Source of the DNA: Anaerolineae bacterium
Lineage (GTDB): Bacteria; Chloroflexota; Anaerolineae; Aggregatilineales; Phototrophicaceae
DNA: 64,000 nucleotides
Direction of reading: 5' to 3'
Assembly: GCA_022841825.1 (NCBI GenBank)
Contig: JALHQT010000002.1
Location: 269,266 to 333,265 of the forward strand
A program made the position numbers and the translations under genes. Positions 42,484 through 51,734 of the stretch are shown piece after piece. The notes beneath the pieces were generated by a model that searched no databases, was not told the DNA's origin, and worked only from the letters and a program-made list of their open reading frames with translations. Positions within the stretch are counted from its first letter, which is position 1; each line of letters starts with the position of its first letter.

Positions 42484-42508
42484 AACCCATCATAGAGATG
42501 GGTTTTTT
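42484..42508 (+). terminator. Rho-independent terminator after tRNA-Pro
   Basis: AACCCATC / GATGGGTT with a 5-base loop, followed by six T. Confidence 0.85.
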
Positions 42509-42746
42509 GCTGTCATGTGGTGTGTCGCTTTGTGATCGCCTCTGCGCTAAACTTACGTCATGTCTCGTCATTGCGAAGGCTTATCCGTAACGACTAGAAC
42601 GTCTTCGCCTTCCTGTCATCTACGTCGCACTTCACTTCGCTCCCATCTGACCCTGAGGCAGAGTAACCCATCGTTGCTGGAAAGAGGCAACGTCGTCTTC
42701 GCTCTAGTCATGTTGCGGAACCGTCACTCCGAAGGGATGTCGCAAC

Positions 42747-45700
42747 ATGTCTTCCGAAACCCCAGTAGTTCTCAACAATCCCTATGTGCCGTTCAAACCA
42801 GCTCTGGAGTCCAATTTCGTCGGGCGCATGTCGATCTGGCACGATTACTTCGAGAAGTGGTTCGAAGGAAAAATAAACGCCGACAAACACATCATCTTTT
42901 TTGGTCCATCGGGAGTTGGCAAGACCTCCCTCCTGCGGAAGTTAGAGCATCGTGCACTCTTGTGGGACATCCCAGCCTTGTACATCGATTTTCGCGCCCC
43001 CGAAACAGATGTCATTGCGGCGGTTCAGGCAATACGAAGAGTGCTTCCTCTCAATAGTGCCGATGCGCTGCTTGCGCCATTGAGAGGGCAATTCAGCTTG
43101 CCAGACAACGCAACACGCCTACAAATCATCCGTGAGATGTTGTCCCGCGTGGGGCGTGGAATCTCGTGGAGCATTCCCGGCGGTATTTCGTTCAATCCGA
43201 AATCAATGTTTGATGAGGTCTCCTTCACCGATGCACTGAACTCTTTGCAAAACGAGTTGGCTCAAATCGTTAACTCTGGTCGGAGAAGCCATACTCTCAT
43301 CCTACTTGATCAGGTAGAGGCCCTGACACAGAGCCTACAAGGGCGTGAAGGCGGTTTCAATCGCCACTTCTTGTATCGACTGCAGTCGATGCTGGAGGAA
43401 ACGACCGAAACATGCCTCATGATTGTGCTCGGAATCAAGTCCGAGAGTATGGGCGACCTGCTTGGAATCATTCCGAACTTGATGGACACTCGCGTCATTA
43501 AGCCCTGGGTGCTGGAACCATTCGCTCCAGCGGATGCGCGCGCGCTGATCGAGCTTCCTTTGGAACATATGCAAAACGGAATTACGTTTAGCGACGCGCT
43601 TGTGAACGCAATCATCAAAGTATCGGGGACAGAGCCAAGCAGTCTGCAGTTGTCTTGCTTTTTCCTGTGGGAAGAACTCATCGAACGAGGCTTGGTCATT
43701 CCAGGCAGCGAGATTGATCTTCCAATCTCGGAAGTTGGAGCAGTCTTGAGTGGTCGGCTCGAAGACCGCTTCTGGAGCCATCTAACCCAGAATCAGCATC
43801 ACATTCTGAAGTTGATCGCTCAGTATCAACCCATCTCTGGGCAGAAGTTAGCACAACTCGCCGAGGAGTACGGGGTCACAACCCCATTCGAAGTCACACA
43901 GCAAATGGAGGACAACGCACTTCGTCCCCTGCGGCATTCGCCTATCACAGACCAGTACACGATCACTCATGATCTCCTAACGGCGTATATCCTGAAGCAG
44001 ATCCCTGATGCTGAACGCGATCTCCAGTTGGTCAAGACTGTCTTGGCTGAAGCGCCACGTCAATTCGCCGCGTTTGAGCGATTACTTTTCGCCAAGGAAC
44101 TTGACAAGATCTGGATGCTGCGACGCAACTTGCATTTCGATGACTCCCAGATGGAAGTGATCGTTCGCAGTGATATGCAGCAGGAAGAACCGATGATCGC
44201 CAACTGGGGTCAGGAGTATCCAAAGCAGGTTTTGCCGATTCTCGAAAAGTTGAGCAAAGACTTCGAAACCGAGACCAAAATACAAACTGCGAAATGGCTC
44301 GAGGAAATCGGCGGCGAGGACATTCACGCCCTGTTGACCGAGTGGCTTTTTCACGAAGATGCTGAACTGCGTGCAGAGTCTGCCCATGCCTTACGCACAT
44401 GTTCACATCCAGACACCTCACGCCTGCTTATCAAAGCGCTTCGTGATGATGAAAGCGCCGTGCGGTGCGCCGCTATCGACTCACTAGGCGAAACTCATTC
44501 TGTGGAAGCTATAGAGCCACTCATTGAATGTATGAATGATGAGGATCGCAGAGTGATTTATGCGTCTGCCTATGCGCTTTCGACAATTGGGACCGAAACC
44601 GTTGGGAAGCGCCTCCTCGACACACTCGATGGTGCGAATGAGCCTGCTCGTGCCGCTGTATGCCAAGCATTGGGGGCAATGCAATACCAGCGCGCAGTAC
44701 CTGCGCTGCAAAGATCTTTCTCAGATGAATCTCAGACGGTGCGCTTGGCTGCCGTGACTGCGCTCTCAAAGATCTCGATGCCTGCTGCCGTCGACGGTTT
44801 GTGCTTGGCGCTCAACGATGAAGCACCACAGATCTACGAAATCGCCATACAAACGCTTGCAGCAAGTGAAGATGATACAGCGCGGAAAGCGCTGGTCGGT
44901 CATCTCTCGTCGCCCGATGCTTTCAAGTACATGCTGGTTGTTCAGGCTCTTGAGCAAATGCAGCCCCTTGAGAGAACCCTGGAGCTGCTGCTGCAAACCC
45001 GAAACAGCAATTCACGACAAGTCATGATGATCCTCAGATTGCGCGCCATCTTGAACCCGGAAGAGTCAATGCCCTTCTTGATTGACGCTCTAGACACGGA
45101 GGAACCGTCGGTGCGCCGCTTTGCATGCCGGATGCTCAAGCGGCTGAATATTACAGCAGGCGCACTGGACCACCTGATCGACACCCTCCATCGTAAGCAG
45201 GACTGGGAAGTCCGGCAAGCCATAGTGCTTGCGCTTCAACAGAGTGATGCCCGCAAAGCCACAGAGGCTCTCGCACACATCGCAGAACACGACGAAAGTC
45301 AGCAGGTCCGATGGATAGCACAGAAGGTACCGAAACCGAAACAGGGTTTGACCGAACAAACAGAACCGAGCATTGTCGCAGAACGACTGGCTTTTGCGTT
45401 GGAATACATTATGAAAGCTGATGATCCCAAGCAGGCGATCCTTGACCTACTGAGCGCAGATGATGCCAAATTGGTGCTTTCTGGACTTCTCTTCATCCGT
45501 CAGTACAGGGATATGCGCGACGATGCGATCGATGAACATCTCGTCGAGGTGTGTCGCAATCGTGACACAAAGACCTATCTGAATGCCATGATTCGTTGGG
45601 CGATTACCGAGATCATGTTGGCTGAAAGCGGGCAAGTGCTTGGAGTGATTGGTATCGCACCTTTTGAAGAATACTGGCCAGTTTCGAGCCAGATCACTTG

Positions 45701-45968
45701 GCTATTTGAGGGGCTGAAGCATGACGCATGGTTTGTGCGCAAAGCAAGCCTTGTGGTGTTATGGCATTACCGCGAGGTTCGTGTGTTTGAAACCATCGCG
45801 AAGACTATGCTGAAGTCCGAGCGACGTGATCCGGCACGTAGGACGATGAATCACATCGATTTTGCCAGCTTGCCCAGCCCTGTGATGCACTTTGGCAAGG
45901 AGGAATGGGCGCGCGCAAAAAACACCTGCTGGCGTACATTGGAGGAGCACTACATGACAACCACGTAA
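42747..45968 (+). CDS. STAND-type NTPase with HEAT repeats
   Basis: 1073 residues. Short N-terminus (VGRMSIWHDYFEKWF), then a P-loop NTPase: Walker A GPSGVGKTS (53-61, K59), Walker B TLILLDQVEAL (183-193), then SFFLWEEL-type helical and winged-helix parts (about 265-420). From about 510 to 880 come HEAT-like repeats (EDIHALLTEWLFHEDAELRA, RLLIKALRDDESAVRCAAID, AIEPLIECMNDEDRRVIYAS, HLIDTLHRKQDWEVRQAIVL), followed by a less regular helical end. STAND NTPases are self-assembling sensors or switches; bacterial ones include anti-phage proteins. No recognisable effector domain is fused. Its GC looks lower than in its neighbours, with A/T-ending codons used more freely. Confidence 0.88.
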   Translation: MSSETPVVLNNPYVPFKPALESNFVGRMSIWHDYFEKWFEGKINADKHIIFFGPSGVGKTSLLRKLEHRALLWDIPALYIDFRAPETDVIAAVQAIRRVLPLNSADALLAPLRGQFSLPDNATRLQIIREMLSRVGRGISWSIPGGISFNPKSMFDEVSFTDALNSLQNELAQIVNSGRRSHTLILLDQVEALTQSLQGREGGFNRHFLYRLQSMLEETTETCLMIVLGIKSESMGDLLGIIPNLMDTRVIKPWVLEPFAPADARALIELPLEHMQNGITFSDALVNAIIKVSGTEPSSLQLSCFFLWEELIERGLVIPGSEIDLPISEVGAVLSGRLEDRFWSHLTQNQHHILKLIAQYQPISGQKLAQLAEEYGVTTPFEVTQQMEDNALRPLRHSPITDQYTITHDLLTAYILKQIPDAERDLQLVKTVLAEAPRQFAAFERLLFAKELDKIWMLRRNLHFDDSQMEVIVRSDMQQEEPMIANWGQEYPKQVLPILEKLSKDFETETKIQTAKWLEEIGGEDIHALLTEWLFHEDAELRAESAHALRTCSHPDTSRLLIKALRDDESAVRCAAIDSLGETHSVEAIEPLIECMNDEDRRVIYASAYALSTIGTETVGKRLLDTLDGANEPARAAVCQALGAMQYQRAVPALQRSFSDESQTVRLAAVTALSKISMPAAVDGLCLALNDEAPQIYEIAIQTLAASEDDTARKALVGHLSSPDAFKYMLVVQALEQMQPLERTLELLLQTRNSNSRQVMMILRLRAILNPEESMPFLIDALDTEEPSVRRFACRMLKRLNITAGALDHLIDTLHRKQDWEVRQAIVLALQQSDARKATEALAHIAEHDESQQVRWIAQKVPKPKQGLTEQTEPSIVAERLAFALEYIMKADDPKQAILDLLSADDAKLVLSGLLFIRQYRDMRDDAIDEHLVEVCRNRDTKTYLNAMIRWAITEIMLAESGQVLGVIGIAPFEEYWPVSSQITWLFEGLKHDAWFVRKASLVVLWHYREVRVFETIAKTMLKSERRDPARRTMNHIDFASLPSPVMHFGKEEWARAKNTCWRTLEEHYMTTT

Positions 45969-45988
45969 TGGGGCTTGGTCGTCAGAAC

Positions 45989-46543
45989 TTAGCCAATCAT
46001 GATGGCTTGAATGATCATGTCAAGCTGCGCCTGGATCAACCGCTGGCGTTGCGGGAGATATTCTCGTGGATCGATCTTATCCAGAGGCAAAAACTCCAGA
46101 GGAGTGGGAATCTGGCGCATAAATTTCCAATGCTCCTCCTCAGGCACTTTGACATTCAATAGTTCATCATAGTAGTGTTGAGCGCTGCGAAGACGTTCCA
46201 AGTTCCGATGGGTCTGCGGTATTCCCCAGAATGGCAGATCAAGCAGCTTACAACCCATCCCCAGATAGAAGGCAGCAAGTTGATCAGAGGAAAACAACTC
46301 TATGGCTCGTCTGAATAGCGCCAACGTATCTGCCATCTCTCCAAGATAATTCACCGGATCGACGGTCTCAGTCGTGACAAACTGGTCACTGGCGGCTTCC
46401 AACGACCTTTGGTATTTCCATCTTTCATCTTCTGGAACATGCTCGATCAGCTCCAGATAATAGTCATGCGCACCCTTCACCTTTGTCGCCAAGCGATCCA
46501 AGTGATCGAGGAGAAGCTGCCTCGCGTTCTCGACATTGTCCAT
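45989..46543 (-). CDS. Unknown helical protein convergent with the STAND gene
   Basis: 184 residues, no membrane segment, no family recognised. It looks all-helical and contains two similar segments: HDYYLELIEHVPEDERWKYQ (about 41-60) and QHYYDELLNVKVPEEEHWKF (about 122-141). This suggests an internal duplication of a ~80-residue unit. ATG at 46543 has an excellent AGGAGGTG, 5 bases away, so the upstream codons to 46588 are excluded. It converges on the NTPase gene with 20 bases between stops and has the same low-GC look. Confidence 0.8.
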   Translation of the reverse strand: MDNVENARQLLLDHLDRLATKVKGAHDYYLELIEHVPEDERWKYQRSLEAASDQFVTTETVDPVNYLGEMADTLALFRRAIELFSSDQLAAFYLGMGCKLLDLPFWGIPQTHRNLERLRSAQHYYDELLNVKVPEEEHWKFMRQIPTPLEFLPLDKIDPREYLPQRQRLIQAQLDMIIQAIMIG

Positions 46544-46625
46544 AATGCACCTCCTGATTGACGCAGCAAGATAATCCATTCTGCGCACCGGAAGAGATGC
46601 TTCTAATTATAGCTTTTTCGCTGGT

Positions 46626-47645
46626 CTAGTCGAGAGGAACCGGTTGCCCCGTGCGCGCGCTTTCGTAGGCGGCGGCGACGATCTCGACGGCACGCAAGCC
46701 GTCCTCGCCTGTGACAGCGGGCGTGCGGCGTTCGCGGGCGGCGGCGATGAATTCGCGCAGCATTCCGGCGTTGGCATCCGACCCCCAGAATGCGTACTGC
46801 GGGCGTGTGACGCTGTCGCTGTAAACCGTCATCGCCTGCCGGAAGGCATCCAGCGTCGCCAACCCCTTGTCGCCGACGATCTCCATCTTCAGCCCGCCCC
46901 AGGTGGGATAGTATGCGGGCTTGCTCCAACTGCAATCGATGCTGGCGAATACGCCATTGGCGAACGTCAGCATGACCAGCCCACCCGTCTCGACTTCGAC
47001 CTTGCCCGCGTGGAGGATGTTGTTCGAGGCGGCGTAAACCTCGGTCACCTCGCTCTCAAACATCCAGCGCAGCATGTCCGCGAGATGCACGATGTGATCG
47101 GTCATCGCGCCGCCGCCCGCCAGCACCGGGTCGGTGAACCAGCGCCGCTCCAGGAATTCGAGGTTTTCTGCCTGATGCGCTTCCGGCAGCGCGCCCTGGT
47201 TGGTGGCGTTGGTGCCGTAGATGCGCCCCAAACCCCCGCTCTTGAGCAGTCGGTCGATCTCCTGGGCGGGCGGGCTGAAGCGCATCGGGAACGCCGTCAT
47301 CAGCGGCACGTTTGCTTCGGCGCAGACGCGCACGATCTCACGCGCATCCTCGACGCGGGTCGCCAGCGGCTTTTCGCACAGGACCGCCGCGCCCACGCTT
47401 GCCGCCATTGTGACCAGCGGGAGATGCCGGGCGTTCTCCGAACAGACGATCAGAGCATCGGGTTTGTCGTGCAGCATCTCGTCGTAACTGTCGTAGAGCG
47501 GAACGCCGAACTGTGTGGCGAAGTGCCCACCGCGCCTCAGGTTTTCATCGGCGATGCCCATGACATGCACATCCGGCATGCCCATGAGCGCGCTCAGGTA
47601 GCCTTCCGCATGAAGATGCGCGAACGAGAGAATGCCGATCCGCAT
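46626..47645 (-). CDS. Gfo/Idh/MocA-family oxidoreductase 1
   Basis: 339 residues. N-terminal Rossmann domain starting RIGILSFAHLHAEGY (the usual GxGxxG is altered), the conserved CEKPLATRVEDAREIV, and a C-terminal alpha/beta domain with GGGAMTDHIVHLADMLRWMF. NAD(P)-dependent sugar or inositol dehydrogenase type; substrate unknown. ATG at 47645 follows a GGGGGG stretch; the longer frame to 47774 lacks family similarity. Single gene, divergent from the ECF sigma operon. Confidence 0.9.
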   Translation of the reverse strand: MRIGILSFAHLHAEGYLSALMGMPDVHVMGIADENLRRGGHFATQFGVPLYDSYDEMLHDKPDALIVCSENARHLPLVTMAASVGAAVLCEKPLATRVEDAREIVRVCAEANVPLMTAFPMRFSPPAQEIDRLLKSGGLGRIYGTNATNQGALPEAHQAENLEFLERRWFTDPVLAGGGAMTDHIVHLADMLRWMFESEVTEVYAASNNILHAGKVEVETGGLVMLTFANGVFASIDCSWSKPAYYPTWGGLKMEIVGDKGLATLDAFRQAMTVYSDSVTRPQYAFWGSDANAGMLREFIAAARERRTPAVTGEDGLRAVEIVAAAYESARTGQPVPLD

Positions 47646-47921
47646 GAATACCCCCCAATCAGCCGAGTGACGACCAGATTCTAGCGCTGAACCGCGCATC
47701 TGACGAACTGCCGGGAAATCTCCACCGAAAGTCGTACGCCGCTTCCGCACATCGGGACTCCCCCCGTCGCCCATTCTGCGGCATGATCACGATCAACAGC
47801 GTGCAACTCTGCGACGCCAGGCTGCGTATAGGGGCAGTAGTTGAGAGTACTCAGCACTCGCGTAGTGTCAGCAGTTGCAGGCGGGTCGCGTTCCTTCGAC
47901 CATAAGCCTGGGAGCAAATTT

Positions 47922-48515
47922 GTGTCAACGTCCGATCCTGTCATTCTCGAATGGGTGAGCGCAGCGTTGGGAGGCGACCAGGACGCTTTCGCGGAACTGG
48001 TCTATACCTATCAGGACTCCGTCTATAACCTGTGCTACCGCATGTTGTATGACCGGGGAGAAGCAGAAGATGCCGCGCAGGAAGCATTTCTGCGCGCCTT
48101 CCTCAATCTCCAGCGCTACGACCCGGCACGTTCATTCAAGACATGGCTGCTGACGATTGCCTCCAACTACTGCATCGACCGCATCCGCCGCCGCCGTCTG
48201 CAATGGCTGTCGCTGGATGATTCGCTGCCGAACATGACCCTGCGCGAAGACGAGCCGGAACCGGAAGATGTGACGATCTTCCACGAGCAGAGCGCCGCGA
48301 TCCAAAAGCTGCTCCACCGGCTGCCGCCGGATTACCGCGCCGCCGTCGTCCTGCGCTACTGGTACGACTACTCTTACGTCGAGATCGCCGACATTCTGGA
48401 CACGACCGAAAGCGCCATCAAAAGCCGCCTCTTTCGCGCGCGGCAGATGCTGGCAGAGAGCATGGATTCGCAGGCTGCGCCCGGCACGGGCAAATTGTTA
48501 CTGGAGAATGCGTGA
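47922..48515 (+). CDS. ECF-type RNA polymerase sigma factor
   Basis: 197 residues from a GTG with GGGAG 7 bases upstream. Sigma region 2: AELVYTYQDSVYNLCYRMLY, GEAEDAAQEAFLRAFLNL, SFKTWLLTIASNYCIDRIRR. Region 4: LPPDYRAAVVLRYWYDYSYV, EIADILDTTESAIKSRLFRA. It directs transcription of a specific regulon, likely including its own operon. Its TGA shares a base with the ATG of the next gene, the anti-sigma candidate. Confidence 0.94.
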   Translation: MSTSDPVILEWVSAALGGDQDAFAELVYTYQDSVYNLCYRMLYDRGEAEDAAQEAFLRAFLNLQRYDPARSFKTWLLTIASNYCIDRIRRRRLQWLSLDDSLPNMTLREDEPEPEDVTIFHEQSAAIQKLLHRLPPDYRAAVVLRYWYDYSYVEIADILDTTESAIKSRLFRARQMLAESMDSQAAPGTGKLLLENA

Positions 48516-49066
48516 TGGCAAACGCCCGTCAAAAACGACAGATGCAGGAAGCGCTCGACGAGACGCTGTCTCTCGAAGCGCGTCAGCGGCTGCATCAGGA
48601 ACTGGATGCCCAGCCGGAAGATGCCGATCTCTACGGCAGGCTGAAGCAGGTAGACCGTCTGCTGCGCACCGCGCCGATGGAACGCGCGCCGGAACGCCTG
48701 GCGCTCAAGATCATGGCGCGCCTGGCGCAAGGCTTGCAGGCGCAGCCGCTTTCGCAGACTGCGGGCATGGCGCTGGCGCTGGCGCTGGCACTGATGGCGC
48801 TGCTCTTGCTGCCGCTCATGGCGGCGATTGGCTGGCTCGTCCTCAACACACTCGGCAATGCGACGGCGATGAGCCAGCTTTTGCAGAGCCTGTCCAATCT
48901 GCTCATCACGCTCATGCGTGGCATCGAAACGCTGCTGCAATCGATGCGCGGTCTCGTGGAGACAACGCCGCAGACCCCCGCGCTGCTGCTCACACTCATC
49001 CCGCTGGCGGGCGTGTGGCTGGCGCGCTACATGGGGCAGCAGCGGACGTCCTCCGACGAGGCGTAA
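48515..49066 (+). CDS. Putative membrane anti-sigma factor
   Basis: 183 residues: a soluble N-terminus (about 1-75) rich in Glu, Arg and Leu that resembles an anti-sigma domain without the zinc Cys/His set, then hydrophobic segments (about 85-115 and 158-175) with a helical stretch between them. Position directly after the ECF sigma gene, with a one-base TGATG overlap, is the main evidence. Membrane topology would tether the sigma factor until a signal arrives. Confidence 0.75.
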   Translation: MANARQKRQMQEALDETLSLEARQRLHQELDAQPEDADLYGRLKQVDRLLRTAPMERAPERLALKIMARLAQGLQAQPLSQTAGMALALALALMALLLLPLMAAIGWLVLNTLGNATAMSQLLQSLSNLLITLMRGIETLLQSMRGLVETTPQTPALLLTLIPLAGVWLARYMGQQRTSSDEA

Positions 49067-49076
49067 AGGAAACATC

Positions 49077-50132
49077 ATGAAGTTCGGACGCCGTACCCTC
49101 ATCATCTTCATCTTCGCGCTGCTGGCACTCCTGCTGCTGGTTGCGCTGCTGCGCCCGCCGCTGCCCGCGACCGGGGACAATTCGGCGCGTCTGCAGGCGG
49201 AGGGTTACCGCGTTGGCGATGAAGACGGCGACCTCGTGAACATCAGCCTTGCGGCGATCAGCGTTCCCGCCGACAGCCGCATCGACGGCGATGCCGCACT
49301 CGTCGCCCTGGGCGGTCAGCCCGTCGTAGTCGAAGGCAGCATTGACGGCGACCTCAGCATTATCGGCGGCGACGTGGTGCTCGAAGCATCCTCGGTCGTC
49401 TCTGGCGACACCTTTATCATCGGCGGCAAAATCAGCCTGCTTGGGCAGATCGACGGCGATGTCAGCCTGAGCGGCGACACCCTGACCATCGCGGAAACGG
49501 CGGTGATCAACGGCACGATCGACATCTGCGATGTGCGCGAAGTCAGCGCGCCCGAATCGCTTCAACTGACGCGCTGTGCCCCGATTGACCCGCCATCAGC
49601 TGCTGACGCCACCCTCGGCGCGCTGGTCGGCGCGGTCATCGTGTCGGGGTTGTCCGCGCTGTCGGTCGTCGTCTTCCCGCGCCAAATCGCGCAGATGGAA
49701 GACGCCATCCGCCGCCGTCCTCTGCACCTGACGGGTGCGGGCGTCGCGCTCGGCGCGCTGGTCGTCGGCATCAGCGCGGCGCTGGCGCTCCTCATCAGCG
49801 TGCTGCCCCCGCTCGGTTTTGTCGGCGTGCCACTCTTCCTGCTCATGCTGCTGACGCTGGCGGTGATGGCGCTGATGGGCAGCGTGCCTATCTACATCTT
49901 CGTTGGCGATTGGCTGCTGACGCGCATGGGCACGCAGGCACCTCCGCTCGTGGCGGTGCTGGTCGGCGCGGTCGTCATCACGGTTGGGCTGGCGCTGCTC
50001 TCACTCATCCCCGTCATCACGTGGTTTGGCACGCTCGCCTCGCTGCTGATGCTGGCACTCAGCCTGGGCGCGGCATTCGATACCCGCCTCGGCATCCGCC
50101 GCCGCGAGCGCAGTTATTTCGTACAGGGATAA
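49077..50132 (+). CDS. Bactofilin-like domain protein with C-terminal membrane domain
   Basis: 351 residues: a membrane segment (about 7-25), a repetitive beta-helix part (about 45-165) with SIDGDLSIIGGDVVLEASS, FIIGGKISLLGQIDGDVSLS and TAVINGTID, then at least four helices (about 180-335) and a short basic tail. The beta part matches the polymer-forming (bactofilin) family. With the first segment inserted, it would sit outside the cytoplasm, which is unusual. It begins 10 bases after the anti-sigma stop and is likely a third operon member. Confidence 0.83.
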   Translation: MKFGRRTLIIFIFALLALLLLVALLRPPLPATGDNSARLQAEGYRVGDEDGDLVNISLAAISVPADSRIDGDAALVALGGQPVVVEGSIDGDLSIIGGDVVLEASSVVSGDTFIIGGKISLLGQIDGDVSLSGDTLTIAETAVINGTIDICDVREVSAPESLQLTRCAPIDPPSAADATLGALVGAVIVSGLSALSVVVFPRQIAQMEDAIRRRPLHLTGAGVALGALVVGISAALALLISVLPPLGFVGVPLFLLMLLTLAVMALMGSVPIYIFVGDWLLTRMGTQAPPLVAVLVGAVVITVGLALLSLIPVITWFGTLASLLMLALSLGAAFDTRLGIRRRERSYFVQG

Positions 50133-50174
50133 CAATCGTGCGGGGTGCGAAGTGCTGAATAGCGAGGAGATGCT

Positions 50175-50255
50175 TCCACCCAGAACCTCACCCCCGTCCC
50201 CTCTCCGTGTACGGAGAGGGGGGCGACTCTCGCGCTTGTCGGGTCTATGCGGGGT
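50175..50255. repeat. CCTCACCCCCGTCCCCTCTCC repeat with inverted arm
   Basis: ACCTCACCCCCGTCCCCTCT with a short CTCTCCGTGTACGGAGAG hairpin, then GGGGTGAGGT (about 50249-50258) as the inverted end. It resembles the terminal sequence of the 19131-19406 element, making an 80-base solo form. Further hairpin-like GGGCGATGACACAGCATCGCCC lies at about 50320-50341. Confidence 0.55.
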
Positions 50256-50348
50256 GAGGTTTATGTCCGCGAAATCCAGCACTCTCTGGTGCATGGCACT
50301 TTTGTTCCTCGTCATGCGCGGGCGATGACACAGCATCGCCCCTACACG

Positions 50349-51347
50349 TTACTCATCACTCAATTCCACTGCGTGCCCGGTTTTCGCGCTTTCGTTGGCA
50401 GCGAGCGCGATCCGCAGCGCCGCCAACGCATCCTCCGCCGTCACGCGGGGGACAGCGCCGTTCACCAGCACATCATAAAAGTGCCTGATCTCGGTCGTAT
50501 ACGGGTCTTCCGCCAGTGGACTGAGCGGCAGCCCAACCTCCGGAGCAGCGCCGCTTGTCGAGGCTTTCCTATGGATAGCGAGAGGCGTCGAGCTGTCCGC
50601 CGGATGCTCGATCAGCCCGCCGCTGCCCGCGATCTCCAGCGCGGTGCGGAACATCGGCACAGGGTATGCCCAGCCGCCTTCGATGTTGCTGATCGCGCCG
50701 CTGGCATGTTTGAGGATCACCAGCGCGTAATCTTCGCCCGCGCCCGGCGTGTGTCCACGCAGGCTGCGCGCATAGACGCTGACGACATCACCCGCCACCC
50801 AGCGGGCGTAGTCGAAATCGTGGATCATCAGGTCGAGCATCATGCCGCCGCTCTTGGCGGGATCCATGAACCAGCTATCGGGAGGAACGCGCGGCGGGAA
50901 GGCACAGCGCGTCAGACGGACGACGGCGACCTCGCCGATCTCGCCGCGTTCGACGATCTGCCGCGCCCGCGCGTATTCCGGGAAGAAGCGCACGACATGC
51001 GCGACGAGCAGTTGGACGCCCGCAGCCTTGCAGGCAGCAATCGCCTCGACGCCCTGCGCATGGGTGCGCGCCAGCGGCTTTTCGCAAACGATTTGTTTCT
51101 TCGCCTGGGCGGCACGCAGGATCATCTCATGATGCAAATGCGTCGGCGTGCAGATATCGATGACATCCACCGCGTCCAGCAGCGCCTCAAACGAGTCATA
51201 GCGTGCGCCGCCATAGGCGCTGGCGATTTCGTGGTCGCGTTCCGGTTCGGCGGAGGTGATGCCGACGAACTGCGCCGGGGTCGCTTTCCATGCCTCCGCA
51301 TGGACTCTGCCCATGTTGCCGCTGCCGACAATGCCGACTCTGATCAT
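50349..51347 (-). CDS. Gfo/Idh/MocA-family oxidoreductase 2
   Basis: 332 residues with a canonical nucleotide-binding GIVGSGNMGRVHAEAW, VDVIDICTPTHLHHEM, VCEKPLARTHAQGVEAI and SGGMMLDLMIHDFDYARWVAG. It is an inositol or sugar dehydrogenase type, NAD(P)-dependent. It is a distant relative of the gene at 46626, not a recent copy. ATG at 51347 has GAGGG upstream; 12 extra codons to 51383 were rejected. Confidence 0.92.
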   Translation of the reverse strand: MIRVGIVGSGNMGRVHAEAWKATPAQFVGITSAEPERDHEIASAYGGARYDSFEALLDAVDVIDICTPTHLHHEMILRAAQAKKQIVCEKPLARTHAQGVEAIAACKAAGVQLLVAHVVRFFPEYARARQIVERGEIGEVAVVRLTRCAFPPRVPPDSWFMDPAKSGGMMLDLMIHDFDYARWVAGDVVSVYARSLRGHTPGAGEDYALVILKHASGAISNIEGGWAYPVPMFRTALEIAGSGGLIEHPADSSTPLAIHRKASTSGAAPEVGLPLSPLAEDPYTTEIRHFYDVLVNGAVPRVTAEDALAALRIALAANESAKTGHAVELSDE

Positions 51348-51463
51348 CTCGCGCCCTCGTGTGGAAGCCTGTCGATAAGGCACGGGATTGTAGCGCGTTT
51401 GCCGGAGAAACGCCGCCTGAGGACGAGTTCATCCCAGGGCAATCGCTTCAAACTTATTTCGCC

Positions 51464-51608
51464 GCCTGAAGCTCAAAGCTTCAGGCTACAAGTCCAGCCG
51501 AAAGCCGCTGAAGCGGCTCTCTAACCCGTGCTTTCGACATGAAGAAGGTCTTTGGAGCCTCTTTGAGAGGCTTTTCCACCCTTCAAGCTGGAAGCTTTGA
51601 GCTTCCAG
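51464..51608. repeat. Four hairpins of the TCAAA-loop family
   Basis: The 387-base space before the epimerase gene has no gene. It holds stems at 51464-51486 (GCCTGAAGC / GCTTCAGGC, loop TCAAA), 51503-51518 (AGCCGCTGAAGCGGCT), 51556-51572 (AGCCTCTTTGAGAGGCT) and 51588-51608 (CTGGAAGC / GCTTCCAG). The loops TCAAA or TTTGA and flanking GGCTAC are shared with 9577 and 12787. Confidence 0.75.
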
Positions 51609-51734
51609 CGACGCGAAAACGTGGCTGTGGTTTTGAAACGATTCCCCTGGCACCACTGTTGATACGGGGGCAGGGGAATGGCATAATAGGAAGCCTGTCG
51701 CATTTGTAAATGCATTTCTATAGGAAATCCTCTC

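Noticed and set aside
42560..43057. Plus-strand frame of 165 codons after tRNA-Pro
   Set aside because: It overlaps the STAND gene's start in another frame and has no ribosome site or recognisable domain.
46544..46625. Possible direct repeat of the tRNA-Pro 3' end marking an island boundary
   Set aside because: I looked for a copy of the T-arm/acceptor sequence near 46600 and saw none, so no attachment site is claimed.
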